DNA of 64,000 bases from the NCBI RefSeq assembly GCF_005281615.1, contig NZ_SZZM01000004.1:360034-424033 (forward strand). The letters run 5' to 3'. Made by a program: the position numbers and the translations under genes. The notes below the pieces were generated by a model. It did no database searches. It was not told the DNA's origin and saw only the letters and a list, made by a program, of their open reading frames with translations. Every line of letters starts with the position of its first letter. The stretch's first letter is position 1. Shown piece after piece: positions 49,473-58,096 of the stretch. Origin of the DNA: Rhodoligotrophos defluvii (GTDB lineage: Bacteria; Pseudomonadota; Alphaproteobacteria; Rhizobiales; Im1).

Positions 49473-50111
49473 ATGAAGCTGATATATGCACCGCAATCGC
49501 CGTTCGCGCGCAAGGTGCGCGCCGCTGCCATCGAGCTCGGTCTCGCAGACCGGTTCGAGCTGGAATTTGTGCAGCTCACGCCCGGGCAGAAGAACCGGGA
49601 TTATGCAAGCAGCGTCAACCCCCTCCGCAAGCTGCCCGCGCTTGTCTTGGACGACGGGCAGACGATCGTCGATTCCACCGTCATCTGCGAATATCTCGAC
49701 GCGCTGGCCGGCGGCGGCAAGCTGGTGCCGGTGTCCGGACCCGAGCGGTGGCGCATCCTCACCCAGCATGCGGTCGCCCAGGGCATGATGGACGCCATGA
49801 TCCTGGTGCGCTACGAGACCTGGCTTCGTCCGGAACCGCATCGGTGGGCGGAATGGATCGATGATCAATGGGACAAGGCCTTGTCCGGCCTCGCCTGGTT
49901 CGAGAGCCGTGCCGAAATCGCTCTGCGCCAAGGCGGCGGCAGGATCGATCTGTCGCAGCTGGCCCTGGCCTGCGGCCTCGGCTATCTCGATTTCCGCTTT
50001 CCCGAGACTGGCTGGCGCGAGCGCTTCCCCAAGCTGGCGGCGTGGTACGGCGTCGTTTTGAACCGGCCATCCCTCGCCCAGACCAAGCCGGAGACGCCGC
50101 CGGCGCGCTGA
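49473..50111 (+). CDS. Glutathione S-transferase family protein
   Basis: A 212-residue protein. The thioredoxin-fold N-terminal domain (MKLIYAPQSPFARKVRAAAIE; PLRKLPALVLDDGQTIVDSTVICEYLD) ends near residue 80, with the serine at SPFARKV as probable catalytic residue, and the C-terminal helical domain starts around residue 90. The active-site SPF and the GSH-binding STVICEYLD stretch fit the beta/nu-type soluble GST group. The role is detoxification or stress response. GAGGGGGTAATGC precedes the ATG. Confidence 0.87.
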   Translation: MKLIYAPQSPFARKVRAAAIELGLADRFELEFVQLTPGQKNRDYASSVNPLRKLPALVLDDGQTIVDSTVICEYLDALAGGGKLVPVSGPERWRILTQHAVAQGMMDAMILVRYETWLRPEPHRWAEWIDDQWDKALSGLAWFESRAEIALRQGGGRIDLSQLALACGLGYLDFRFPETGWRERFPKLAAWYGVVLNRPSLAQTKPETPPAR

Positions 50112-50130
50112 TCCGGAGGCAAGGGCGCCG

Positions 50131-51270
50131 TCAGGCGACACTCGCCATCTGCTGCGGGTCGATGCCGATCCACACCTCGGCGCCGACGTCGATCACCTGC
50201 CCCGGCGGCGCGCTCAGCTTGAGCTGCAACTGGCCATCGCCGATGGCCACCACATAGTCCCAGGTCTCGCCGAGATAGGTGCGCTGGGCGATGCGGCCGG
50301 CAACCAGCACATCTCGGTCGCCTGCTGGCTTGGCCATATGGAGCGCAATGCTTTGCGGTCGCAGCGAGAACAGCGCCGTCGCCTCCAGCCGTCCGCCGTC
50401 TCTCAAGCGCTCACGCGGGATCGAGAACCCGGGAAACACCACCGCGTCCGTCGCGCACCGGCCTTCGATCAGGTTGGTGCGGCCGATGAAGCCGGCCACG
50501 AACCGTGTCCGCGGGCTGTTGTAGATCTCGTATGGCGCGTCCACCTGCTCGATCCGGCCCTTGTTCATGACCGCGATGCGGTCCGAGGCCACCATGGCCT
50601 CGCCCTGGTCATGGGTCACATAGACGGTGGTGAAGCGGAACGTGTCATGCAGCCGCCGGATTTCGAACCGCATCTCCTCGCGCAAGGTGGCGTCCAGGTT
50701 CGACAGCGGCTCGTCCAGCAGGAGCACGCGCGGCTGCACCACCATGGCCCGGGCCAGCGCCACCCGTTGCTGTTGGCCGCCGGACAGCTCCGCCGGATAG
50801 CGGTCCGCGAGATCAGCCATTTTCACGATGGTCAGCATCTCCTTGACCTTGGCCGCGATGGTCGGCCGGTCCAGCTTGCGCAGCTTGAGCCCGAAGGCCA
50901 CGTTTTCTGCCACCGTCATGTTCGGCCAGATCGCATAGCTCTGGAAGATCATCGACATCTGCCGATGCTCGGGCGGCACCACCGCCTTCGCCGAGGAGAT
51001 CACCTGGCCGCCCATTTCGATCTGCCCGGCCGATGGCGTGAGGAAGCCGGCAATGGTGCGCAGCATGGTGGTCTTGCCGCAGCCGGATGGCCCGAGCAGC
51101 GAGACCAGCTCGCCCGGCGCGATGTCCAGGGAAACATCGTCGACTGCCCGCAGCGTGCCGAACACGCAGCTCAAGCCCCGCAGGCGGAGCATGGGCGATG
51201 CCGCCGCCTCCGCCTCCGCCGGTCGTTTGCCCATCGGTGCGTTCACGGAAAAATTCTCAACCGCGCTCAT
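50131..51270 (-). CDS. Iron/organic-cation-type ABC transporter ATP-binding protein
   Basis: A 379-residue ATPase of the FbpC/PotA group. Walker A is GPSGCGKTT, the signature is LSGGQQQRVALARAMV and Walker B LLLDEPLSNLD. The C-terminal 100 residues form a TOBE regulatory domain. It drives the membrane protein encoded upstream. The start overlaps the stop of the permease gene (ATGA), as usual in this class. Substrates range from ferric ion to putrescine and 2-aminoethylphosphonate; none is fixed here. Confidence 0.92.
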   Translation of the reverse strand: MSAVENFSVNAPMGKRPAEAEAAASPMLRLRGLSCVFGTLRAVDDVSLDIAPGELVSLLGPSGCGKTTMLRTIAGFLTPSAGQIEMGGQVISSAKAVVPPEHRQMSMIFQSYAIWPNMTVAENVAFGLKLRKLDRPTIAAKVKEMLTIVKMADLADRYPAELSGGQQQRVALARAMVVQPRVLLLDEPLSNLDATLREEMRFEIRRLHDTFRFTTVYVTHDQGEAMVASDRIAVMNKGRIEQVDAPYEIYNSPRTRFVAGFIGRTNLIEGRCATDAVVFPGFSIPRERLRDGGRLEATALFSLRPQSIALHMAKPAGDRDVLVAGRIAQRTYLGETWDYVVAIGDGQLQLKLSAPPGQVIDVGAEVWIGIDPQQMASVA

Positions 51271-53036
51271 GACGAACGCCTCAACAGGAGATCACGGCCC
51301 AGCATCCTATAGCTCACCAGAACCACTAGGATGGTGGCAAGCAGCAGGAACAGGCCCAGGGCCGACAATGCTTCGAAATTGCCATCCTCGCTCAGGTCGA
51401 GCAGCATCACCGACAGCACGCGCGTATTGGGCGCGATGAGGAAGATGGCGGTGCTCAGCTCGCGCATGGCCGGAATGAACACCAGGATCCAGCAGCCCGC
51501 CAGGTTCTTCTTGAGCAATGGCACGATGACGCTGCCGAGCGCCTTCAGCCGGCTGCCGCCGAGAATGCGCACTGCCTCCTCCATTTCCGGATTGATGCTG
51601 CGCATGGAGGCGCCGCAATTGGCATAGGCGATGGGCAGGAAACGGGTGGTGAAGGCCAGCACCAGGATGAGCCCGGTGCCATAGAGCGACAAGGGCGGTG
51701 CGGTATAGGCGCTGTAGAAGCTGATGGCCAGCACGATTCCCGGAATGACGAAAGGGGTCATGCAGAGCAGCGCCAGCAATCCGCCGAACGGCACCAGCCG
51801 CCGGTTGACCATGTAGGCCACGCCGAGGCCGATCGCCACGGCAAGGGTCGCCGCGCCCGCCGAGTAAAGGAAGGTGTTGCTGATGCTCTCCCGCACGTTC
51901 TGGTGCTGGAAGAAAATGTAGTAGAAATTGCCGAGCGTGAGGTTCTCCCAGGACAGGCCGCGGCCCCAGGCTTTGCTGAACGCGGCCTGGCCCAGGGCGA
52001 GATAGGGCAGCAGCACCGCCAGCGCGCAAACCAGCATGGCATAGGCGAAGAACACCCAGCGCAGCGGTCCGGCCGCGATCAGCCGGCGCGAGGCCGTCTT
52101 GCCGGTCAGCGCCACATAGCCCTTGCGCCCCAGCAGGAAGCGCTGCAGGCCCAGCAGCAGGCAGGTGAGGCCCACCAGCGGGATCGAGTATGCGGCCGCC
52201 GCCTCCACCCGCACCGGGAATTCGAAGAACTGCCAGAGCTGCAGGGTCATCACGTTGATGCGCGCCGGCAGGGCGATGATCGCCGGCGTGCCGAACAGCG
52301 CGATCGTATCCAGAAAGGTGATGATCGAGCCGGCAAGGATCGCCGGCACCACCAGCGGCAGCGTCACCTTGAAGGTGGTGCGCCACATGCCGGCGCCCAG
52401 AATATTCGCCGCATCCTCCATCTCCGAGGAGAGGAGGTCGAGCGCGTCCGACACGAACACGAAGACATAGGGGAAGGCATAGATGGCGGTCACGAATACG
52501 AGGCCGCCGAGGCTGTAGATGTCGAGAATGCCCTGGTCGCTGCCGGTCAGGTTCATCCACAGCTGGTTCAGCCAGCCGGCATTGGGTCCCGCCAGCAGGA
52601 TCCAGCCGATCGCGCCGAGATAGGAGGGCGTGATGAAGGCGCCCAGGATCAGCGCCCGGATCAAGCCCTTGCCCGGCATGTCCGTGCGGGAAATCGCCCA
52701 GGCGATCGGCACCGCGAGCACGATCGCCACCAAGGTCACGCAAACCCCATAGATCAGCGAGTTCAGCAGCGCCTGCAAGGAGCGCATGCTGCCATAGGCG
52801 ATTGCGTAGTTCTCCAGGGTGAAGGTGCCGAGCTCGGTGGACTGGACGCTCGACACCACCAGCCGGATGACGGGATTGGCAACCAGCACGAACAGAACGG
52901 CAATCAGCACGAGGCCGACGAGGCCGGTGGGCGACAGCAGGCGGCGCAGCAGAGAGGGAACGCCGCCGCGGGCAGCGCTGACGATGGGGCCGCCATTTCC
53001 CCCGCTGCGCGCCTCTTCCGGGTTGACCGCAACCAT
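51267..53036 (-). CDS. Iron-type ABC transporter permease (FbpB-like, fused halves)
   Basis: A 589-residue membrane protein with about twelve helices, formed by two fused permease halves (residues about 20-300 and 320-580). Each half has the EAA-type cytoplasmic loop; ANILGAGMWRTTFKVTLPLVVPAI and VRILGGSRLKALGSVIVPLL show the motif. FbpB-like permeases import iron or other small solutes. It lies between the binding-protein gene (22 bases upstream) and the ATPase gene (overlap of four bases). Confidence 0.9.
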   Translation of the reverse strand: MVAVNPEEARSGGNGGPIVSAARGGVPSLLRRLLSPTGLVGLVLIAVLFVLVANPVIRLVVSSVQSTELGTFTLENYAIAYGSMRSLQALLNSLIYGVCVTLVAIVLAVPIAWAISRTDMPGKGLIRALILGAFITPSYLGAIGWILLAGPNAGWLNQLWMNLTGSDQGILDIYSLGGLVFVTAIYAFPYVFVFVSDALDLLSSEMEDAANILGAGMWRTTFKVTLPLVVPAILAGSIITFLDTIALFGTPAIIALPARINVMTLQLWQFFEFPVRVEAAAAYSIPLVGLTCLLLGLQRFLLGRKGYVALTGKTASRRLIAAGPLRWVFFAYAMLVCALAVLLPYLALGQAAFSKAWGRGLSWENLTLGNFYYIFFQHQNVRESISNTFLYSAGAATLAVAIGLGVAYMVNRRLVPFGGLLALLCMTPFVIPGIVLAISFYSAYTAPPLSLYGTGLILVLAFTTRFLPIAYANCGASMRSINPEMEEAVRILGGSRLKALGSVIVPLLKKNLAGCWILVFIPAMRELSTAIFLIAPNTRVLSVMLLDLSEDGNFEALSALGLFLLLATILVVLVSYRMLGRDLLLRRSS

Positions 53037-53058
53037 ACCGGCACTCCGGGCCGAAAGC

Positions 53059-54093
53059 CTACATGCCGAACGTGTCGCGCCACTTCTCCTTGTTCTCGGG
53101 CAGCGACTTGCCGATCTGCTCCGGTGTGGGCGCGATCACCGCCACCTCGGCCAGCGACTTCGCGCCCGGCGGCGGCGGCACGTCCGGACGCAGCGACTGC
53201 TGATATCCGGCGGTGGCGATCTCCATCGCCTCCTTGCTCAGGAGGAAGTTCATGAACAGCTTCGCCGCATTGGGGCTCTTCGATCCCTTGATGACGGCAG
53301 AAGGCATGCGCACCACCACGGCACCGTCCGTGGGATAGACGACCGCGACCGGATTGCCCTTGGCCGCGCTTTGCAGCGCCGTGCCGGGATCACCCATGGC
53401 CACCACGCGCTCGCCCGAATTCAGCAGCGTTACCGCGTCGTCGATCGATCGGCCGATCTGCGGGTCCAGCGGCTTCAGGTCCTCGAAGAAGCTCCAGCCA
53501 TATGTGTTGGCCATCGCCACGGTCCAGACGCCGACCATCCCGCTGTAGTTCGGATCGCCGAAGGTCACCTTGCCCTTCCATTTCGGGTCCTTGAGGTCGG
53601 GCCAGTTCTTCGGCGCTTCCGCCTCCGTCACCTTGTCCGTGTTGTAGAGGAGCGTGATCAGGCCCACCAGGGTCGTGTGGTAATAGCCATCCGGATCGAT
53701 GTTCCTGAACGCCTCGACAATGTGCTTCTCGTTTTCCGGCGTGTACTGAACGAGCGCGTCCATCTGCTTCAGATGGGGAAAGTGGCTCACGTCCGTGGAG
53801 CTGAACACGTCCGCCTGGCTCTGGCCCGCCTTCAAATCGAGCAGCAGTCGCTGGAACGAGACCTGTGCGGTCGCCTTGATGCCGTTCACCGTGATGCCTG
53901 GATATTTCTTGGTGAACGCCGCGCCGATCTGCGCGGTCATGTTCTGGTCGTAATGCGCGGTGTACCAGGTGACGCTGCCCTCTTTCTTCGCCGCCTCGTA
54001 GAGCTGCGCCTCCTCGTTGCCTTGCGCGAAAGTCGCGGCGCTCGAGGCGCCGAGCGCCAAGATCACGGCGCCCACCAGCCAAGCCTTTTTCAT
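53059..54093 (-). CDS. Iron-type ABC transporter substrate-binding protein
   Basis: A 344-residue periplasmic protein. MKKAWLVGAVILALGASSAATFAQ is a signal peptide. The mature domain has the solute-binding fold (GSVTWYTAHYDQNMTAQIGAAF; LYNTDKVTEAEAPKNWPDL). The paired tyrosines that bind ferric ion in FbpA are not evident at the expected place, so an organic ligand such as 2-aminoethylphosphonate or a polyamine is as likely as iron. It is the first gene of the importer operon. Confidence 0.88.
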   Translation of the reverse strand: MKKAWLVGAVILALGASSAATFAQGNEEAQLYEAAKKEGSVTWYTAHYDQNMTAQIGAAFTKKYPGITVNGIKATAQVSFQRLLLDLKAGQSQADVFSSTDVSHFPHLKQMDALVQYTPENEKHIVEAFRNIDPDGYYHTTLVGLITLLYNTDKVTEAEAPKNWPDLKDPKWKGKVTFGDPNYSGMVGVWTVAMANTYGWSFFEDLKPLDPQIGRSIDDAVTLLNSGERVVAMGDPGTALQSAAKGNPVAVVYPTDGAVVVRMPSAVIKGSKSPNAAKLFMNFLLSKEAMEIATAGYQQSLRPDVPPPPGAKSLAEVAVIAPTPEQIGKSLPENKEKWRDTFGM

Positions 54094-54364
54094 TGTCCTC
54101 CCTCCTTCGTAGCGCCGGTCTCAAACCGGCTGCAGATCTTGAGCGCGCCCGCCAGGACGGGACTGGTCCGGTGGCAGCCGATGGCGCGTGAGGGCCGGGC
54201 GATCGAGGCCGCCAGTCAGCCCGTCAGATTCTTCATTACATAATTAAAGTCACACTCTGCGACGGATCACAAGGGGGAAAGGCGGCCCGGTGCATGCCCT
54301 CTGCCGGCCCTCTCGCCCAATCGGCCGTCTTGGGCGTTCGCAACGCAGATGGAAATCCCCGAAC

Positions 54365-54389
54365 GGAACCGCGGGCCGGGAAGGCCGTT
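54365..54389 (+). promoter_or_regulatory. Perfect EcfG-type promoter match
   Basis: GGAAC (54365-54369) and CGTT (54386-54389) are separated by exactly 16 bases, the alphaproteobacterial general-stress sigma consensus. The next gene starts 312 bases downstream at 54701. The gap 54094-54700 has no recognised gene, so a long leader or an unseen small gene or RNA may lie between. A chance match of this strength is not excluded. Confidence 0.45.
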
Positions 54390-54481
54390 GTCGCAAATAG
54401 CCTTTGCAGGCCGTCTCCGGGGCGCAGATCCGATTCCCGGAAACGGCCGAGCTGTCGTGCCCGCGGGTCAAGCTGGGCACC

Positions 54482-54600
54482 AGAGCGCGATCCCGAACGG
54501 AAGGTCCGTGGATGCAGAGAACAAGCCGCTGGCCCTTCGGAAGAGATCAGGTTCACGCAGAGGATTAGAGCGGGATGGGGATTTGAGCCCAAGTCTTCCC
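54482..54600. repeat. Interspersed palindromic repeat, degenerate copy 4
   Basis: AGAGCGCGATCCCGAACGG, then GATCAGGTTCACGCAGAGGATTAG-like order, then AGAGCGGGATGGGGATT and a final TCTTCCCGCC run parallel to the elements at 13292 and 27660. It fills part of the 607-base gene-free stretch 54094-54700; the rest of that stretch shows only the EcfG match at 54365 and no gene. Confidence 0.6.
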
Positions 54601-54700
54601 GCCTAACCGTTCGGGTGCCGACCAGATCGGACCCAAGCACGCCGGGAGCTCCGCAAATGGCTCGACTGACCCTGCAGATCACAGTCGAAGGAGGAGCGAG

Positions 54701-55165
54701 ATGAAACACCGGACCGTGGAGGAAATCAGGCCCGTCGGTATGGTGGTGGGCGAATTTGACTACCGGCGAGCAGTGCGTCGAACGCGGCTCGAGCGGCTCG
54801 CGGCGCTGCTTGAAGAGAAGAGCGGAGTGATAAAGCTGCTGTCCGGCATCGAATTCATGAGCAGACAGGAACGCCTTGCCTTGCGGGCAGACAATTCGCC
54901 GCTCGCGCTGGCATACGCGGATCCGGTCTTTCGCGCGCAGGGACTGAAGAGTGACAAGCTGGGCGACGCGATCGCCTTTTTCGAGCTCTCGCAGAGGGAG
55001 GCGCACGATCTGTTCTGCGACTGTCACTACCATTCCGTGGGTGGGATTACCGCCCAGGCGGTCGCGGACCGGGCACGCTCGATAGCGCGCCGGACCAGCC
55101 TTCGCGACGTCTGGAGCAAGCTGCGCAACGTGTTCGCCGTCCATCGCCTGGCCGCTGGACGCTGA
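54701..55165 (+). CDS. Conserved-looking protein of unknown function
   Basis: A 154-residue soluble protein with no signal peptide or membrane helix. It begins MKHRTVEEIRPVGMVVGEFD, is rich in charged helix-forming residues, and holds FCDCHYHSVGG near the middle, where two cysteines and two histidines could bind a metal. I do not recognise a domain. GAAGGAGG-like sequence precedes the ATG. An EcfG-type promoter match lies 312 bases upstream, and stress-type genes follow, so a general-stress role is plausible but inferred. Confidence 0.7.
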   Translation: MKHRTVEEIRPVGMVVGEFDYRRAVRRTRLERLAALLEEKSGVIKLLSGIEFMSRQERLALRADNSPLALAYADPVFRAQGLKSDKLGDAIAFFELSQREAHDLFCDCHYHSVGGITAQAVADRARSIARRTSLRDVWSKLRNVFAVHRLAAGR

Positions 55166-55240
55166 GCGCGTGCGGCCGGTGCGCGCTGTGCCGTTCACCG
55201 GCCGATATGCCGCGACCTGACGAGTTTCGCACGAGGGCCG

Positions 55241-56386
55241 ATGGAGCAGATTTTCGAGGCTCTCTACACCGGAGCGGGAATGCTCTGGAAGGCGCTCTGG
55301 GCCCTCGCCTTCGGCTACACGATTTCGGCCGGGATACAGGTGCTCGTCAGCCGTGAGCAGATGGGGAGGGTTCTCGGCGCACGGGGCCTGAAGCAGGCCG
55401 GGCTCGCGGGCTTCTTCGGCTTCGTCTCCTCCTCGTGTTCCTTCGCTGCCCTGGCGGCGTCCCGCTCGGTGCTGGTCAAAGGCGCGCATCCTGCCAATGC
55501 GCTCGCCTTCCTCATCGCATCGACCAACCTCGTGATCGAGCTTGGCATCGTGCTCTGGGTGCTGGTGGGCTGGCGATTCACACTGGGCAATATCCTGCTC
55601 GGCATTCTCATGCTCGCCTACGCCTACGGCATCACCAGGCTATGGTTTCCCCGACGATTGGCCGAACAAGCTCGCGCGCATGCCGAACACGCTCAGCAGC
55701 GGGAAGGCATGGAGATGGAGCACGGCATGCAGGGCAGCTTCCGGGACAAGCTGCTCTCGCTCGCCGGCTGGACGCGCATCGCGCACGCCTTCTTCATGGA
55801 ATGGAAGATGGTCTGGAAGGAGATCCTGTTCGGCTTCACCGTTGCGGGCTTCATCAGCGTTTTCGTGCCGCAGGCCTTCTGGGACGCGATCTTTATCGGC
55901 GGCGAGGGCGAGCCATCCTTCTTCGCCGTCCTGGAGAACGCGCTTGTCGCCCCGGTCGTCGCCTTCTTCACCTTCATCGGCTCCATGGGCAATGTCCCGC
56001 TCGCTGCCATGCTGTGGGCCAAGGGCAATTCCTTTGGCGGCGTCATGGCCTTCCTCGGCGCGGACCTCCTTGCCGCCACGGTTGTCTGGATTCACGTCAA
56101 GTACTATGGCTGGCGCTATGCGCTCTATCTGTCGGCGGTGCTCTATATCTGCATGGTCGCCGCCGGGGTTACCGTGCACTACCTGTTTGCGCTTTTCGGC
56201 GCCCTTCCCGTGACGCGGCCCGCCGTGACCGAGATGATCCGCTTCAGCATCGACCACACCTTCTTCCTGAACCTCGCTTTCGGCACGCTCGCCGCGGTGC
56301 TCCTGTGGCTCCATATGCGCGGCCCCGCGCAGCGGCATGAGCATTCCCGCGAGGTGCATAGGCATGCGGGCGGACGGCATCATTGA
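55241..56386 (+). CDS. ArsP/DUF318-type permease with His/Met-rich segments
   Basis: A 381-residue membrane protein with eight to nine helices. GFVSSSCSFAALAASRSVLVKGAHPANALAF is the family motif of ArsP_1/DUF318 permeases, and FIGSMGNVPLAAMLWAKGNSFGGV repeats it in the second half. Family members export trivalent organoarsenicals or other compounds. Two segments are unusual: RAHAEHAQQREGMEMEHGM between the halves, and a C-terminal QRHEHSREVHRHAGGRHH, both rich in histidine or methionine and suited to bind a soft metal. A copper, zinc or silver role is inferred, helped by the copper enzyme genes nearby. Confidence 0.85.
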   Translation: MEQIFEALYTGAGMLWKALWALAFGYTISAGIQVLVSREQMGRVLGARGLKQAGLAGFFGFVSSSCSFAALAASRSVLVKGAHPANALAFLIASTNLVIELGIVLWVLVGWRFTLGNILLGILMLAYAYGITRLWFPRRLAEQARAHAEHAQQREGMEMEHGMQGSFRDKLLSLAGWTRIAHAFFMEWKMVWKEILFGFTVAGFISVFVPQAFWDAIFIGGEGEPSFFAVLENALVAPVVAFFTFIGSMGNVPLAAMLWAKGNSFGGVMAFLGADLLAATVVWIHVKYYGWRYALYLSAVLYICMVAAGVTVHYLFALFGALPVTRPAVTEMIRFSIDHTFFLNLAFGTLAAVLLWLHMRGPAQRHEHSREVHRHAGGRHH

Positions 56387-56392
56387 AACGGG

Positions 56393-56511
56393 CTACCCGC
56401 CAGCGGACGACCCGCCAGCGGGTAGTCCGCCCCGGACGCGTGCATTATCTCTCATCGCAAGGAGGCCTGAAGCGGGATCGCGGGTCAAAAGATACGCCAT
56501 CCCGCTTCAGG
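56393..56511. terminator. Stem-loops between convergent permease and unknown genes
   Basis: CTACCCGC / GCGGGTAG (56393-56400 and 56418-56425) start six bases after the permease stop. A second, longer palindrome CCTGAAGCGGGAT / ATCCCGCTTCAGG has perfect 13-base arms at 56466-56478 and 56499-56511, just before the end of the minus-strand gene. It is symmetrical and can serve as a terminator for both converging genes. Confidence 0.75.
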
Positions 56512-56517
56512 TGGCAC

Positions 56518-56946
56518 CTACTGGACAGTGGTTGGCTGAGGTGCGTCGGCGGTCGCGCCAGACGGGGGTAGTTGCATCTCGGCAAGGCGCTCGGCGCAGA
56601 GATCCGCTGAGGCCTCCACGGGCTCATCCATGCCTGGGAGCGTAGCCCAGCCGCCTTCTTCGATGAAGCTATCCCTTTCCCAGCTGCTCGTCTCCTTGAG
56701 TGCGGCAAGCTGCGTCCGGGCGTCGGCGGCGTCCATGAAGCGGTCGACACAGACAGTAGCGGCGAGCTGAGCGCGCGCCTCTTCCGCCGCAGTATCGGCC
56801 ATATCGCGTGCCGTCCCACCGGTCACCCAGCCACCCCAGCTGAAGCCGATGATCATCGTAAGCACGACGGCCGCGACACACGACCAGAACCATGCTGCCT
56901 TCGAAGGCCGATAGTTGCGCCAACGTTCTGCATAGGGGTTCGCCAT
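56518..56946 (-). CDS. Single-membrane-helix protein of unknown function
   Basis: A 142-residue protein. Residues about 18-40 form one membrane helix (AAWFWSCVAAVVLTMIIGFSWGGWV), preceded by a short basic-tyrosine N-terminus (MANPYAERWRNYRPSK), so the C-terminal 100 residues probably face the periplasm. A TAAEEARAQLAATVCVDRFMDAADARTQL region is helical with one cysteine, and a second cysteine (ADLCAERL) may pair with it. This resembles small Hyphomicrobiales envelope proteins of unknown role. Convergent with the permease gene. Confidence 0.75.
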   Translation of the reverse strand: MANPYAERWRNYRPSKAAWFWSCVAAVVLTMIIGFSWGGWVTGGTARDMADTAAEEARAQLAATVCVDRFMDAADARTQLAALKETSSWERDSFIEEGGWATLPGMDEPVEASADLCAERLAEMQLPPSGATADAPQPTTVQ

Positions 56947-57474
56947 TCGGAGTCCTCCCGTTCTTATTGTGAGTAGAAGGCATTTGGGAGCACGACATGC
57001 TCCATCGCCCGCCGCTCTGGCAGACCAATGCCCTGGTTAATACAGAATATTATCATAGTTTCGCCATAGTTGAACCCCGAGACCGAAAAAAATATGAAAA
57101 TAGGCCGCCAAGCTCAAAAACGTAAAATTGGATGAGCAAAACGGAACTATATAGATGATGAATATTGACGTGCAAAGAAATACAGTCGGCAGAAGATCAA
57201 ACATGAGTGTGTTGTGAATGATATCGGCGGATGCGCGCCGTACAAATCTCTTGTAGAGCGGGCGTCCTGCGGTTCAAGCGAATCTTTGACGGTTTTGGGA
57301 ACAGATACCCGGCGGACGATTTTCTTGACCATGTCCGGCGCCAATGGCGCGACAGGTGTTTTCAGCGACGAACCGATCCACACAGGGCCTACGGTGTGAC
57401 CGAAACGGTCTGACCGAACCCGCAAGGCCAGGTGCAAGGCACTGTGCGAGCAACCACAGGCAAAGGAGGCAATT
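56947..57474. other. 528-base intergenic region with an AT-rich core
   Basis: The stretch 57030-57220 is markedly richer in A and T than the rest of the window (runs such as GAAAAAAATATGAAAATAGG). It contains only very short open frames with no ribosome site support, and no insertion-sequence ends or tRNA were found. It separates the minus-strand unknown gene from the superoxide dismutase gene and probably holds both promoters. GGAAC at 57298 has no matching CGTT at the right spacing. Confidence 0.6.
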
Positions 57475-57996
57475 GTGAAGCACTTGACGATCTCTCTGGC
57501 CCTTCTCTTCGGGCTCGCGGCACCAAGCTTCGCGCAATCGCCCGAAACGGCCGAAGGAACATTTCTCAACGGCAAGGGCGAGCGCATCGGCACCGCGACC
57601 CTCGAGCAAACGCCGAACGGCGTCCTCATTGCCGTAGACATCGAGGGCCTGCCGGCCGGAGAGCATGGCTTCCACATCCACGAGACGGGCCGCTGTGAGC
57701 CGTCGACCGGCTTCGAATCCGCGGGCGGTCACTACGCCCCACGCGGTCACCAGCACGGCTTCCAGGATGCGGAAGGCCCCCATGCAGGCGACATGCCGAA
57801 CCAGTTCGTGCAGGACGACGGCGTGTTGCGCGCCGAAGTCGTGAACCGGAATGTGACGCTGCGCTCCGATACAGGAACGCTCTTCGATGAAGACGGCTCG
57901 GCGCTCGTCGTCCATGCCAAGTCCGACGATTACACCAGCCAGCCCTCCGGCAAGGCCGGCGATCGGCTCGCCTGTGCGGTCATCGAACAGTCGTGA
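57475..57996 (+). CDS. sodC: Periplasmic Cu,Zn superoxide dismutase
   Basis: A 173-residue enzyme with a signal peptide (MKHLTISLALLFGLAAPSFA). All metal ligands are present: His67 and His69 (GFHIHE), bridging His86 (GGHYAP), His94, His103 and Asp106 (GPHAGDMPN) and His147 (VVHAKSDDY), plus the disulfide pair Cys74 and Cys167. It dismutates superoxide in the periplasm. GTG start with AAAGGAGG five bases before. It opens the secreted stress-protein group that follows on the same strand. Confidence 0.96.
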   Translation: MKHLTISLALLFGLAAPSFAQSPETAEGTFLNGKGERIGTATLEQTPNGVLIAVDIEGLPAGEHGFHIHETGRCEPSTGFESAGGHYAPRGHQHGFQDAEGPHAGDMPNQFVQDDGVLRAEVVNRNVTLRSDTGTLFDEDGSALVVHAKSDDYTSQPSGKAGDRLACAVIEQS

Positions 57997-58096
57997 GGCC
58001 TGACGGCCGCACGCGGGAGGGCCAGCGCCGCCCCTGTGCGGGGCCCGCCTTCCACCGACGAAGCTCGAGAGATGAAGCACTGGAAAGGAGACAGCG

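Noticed and set aside
51903..53255. 450-codon frame opposite the ABC permease gene
   Set aside because: Antisense shadow of a membrane protein gene, with Arg/His/Gln-rich composition and no supporting start.
57298..57320. EcfG-type promoter for sodC
   Set aside because: GGAAC is present but the matching position reads CGATT rather than CGTT, so the consensus is not met.
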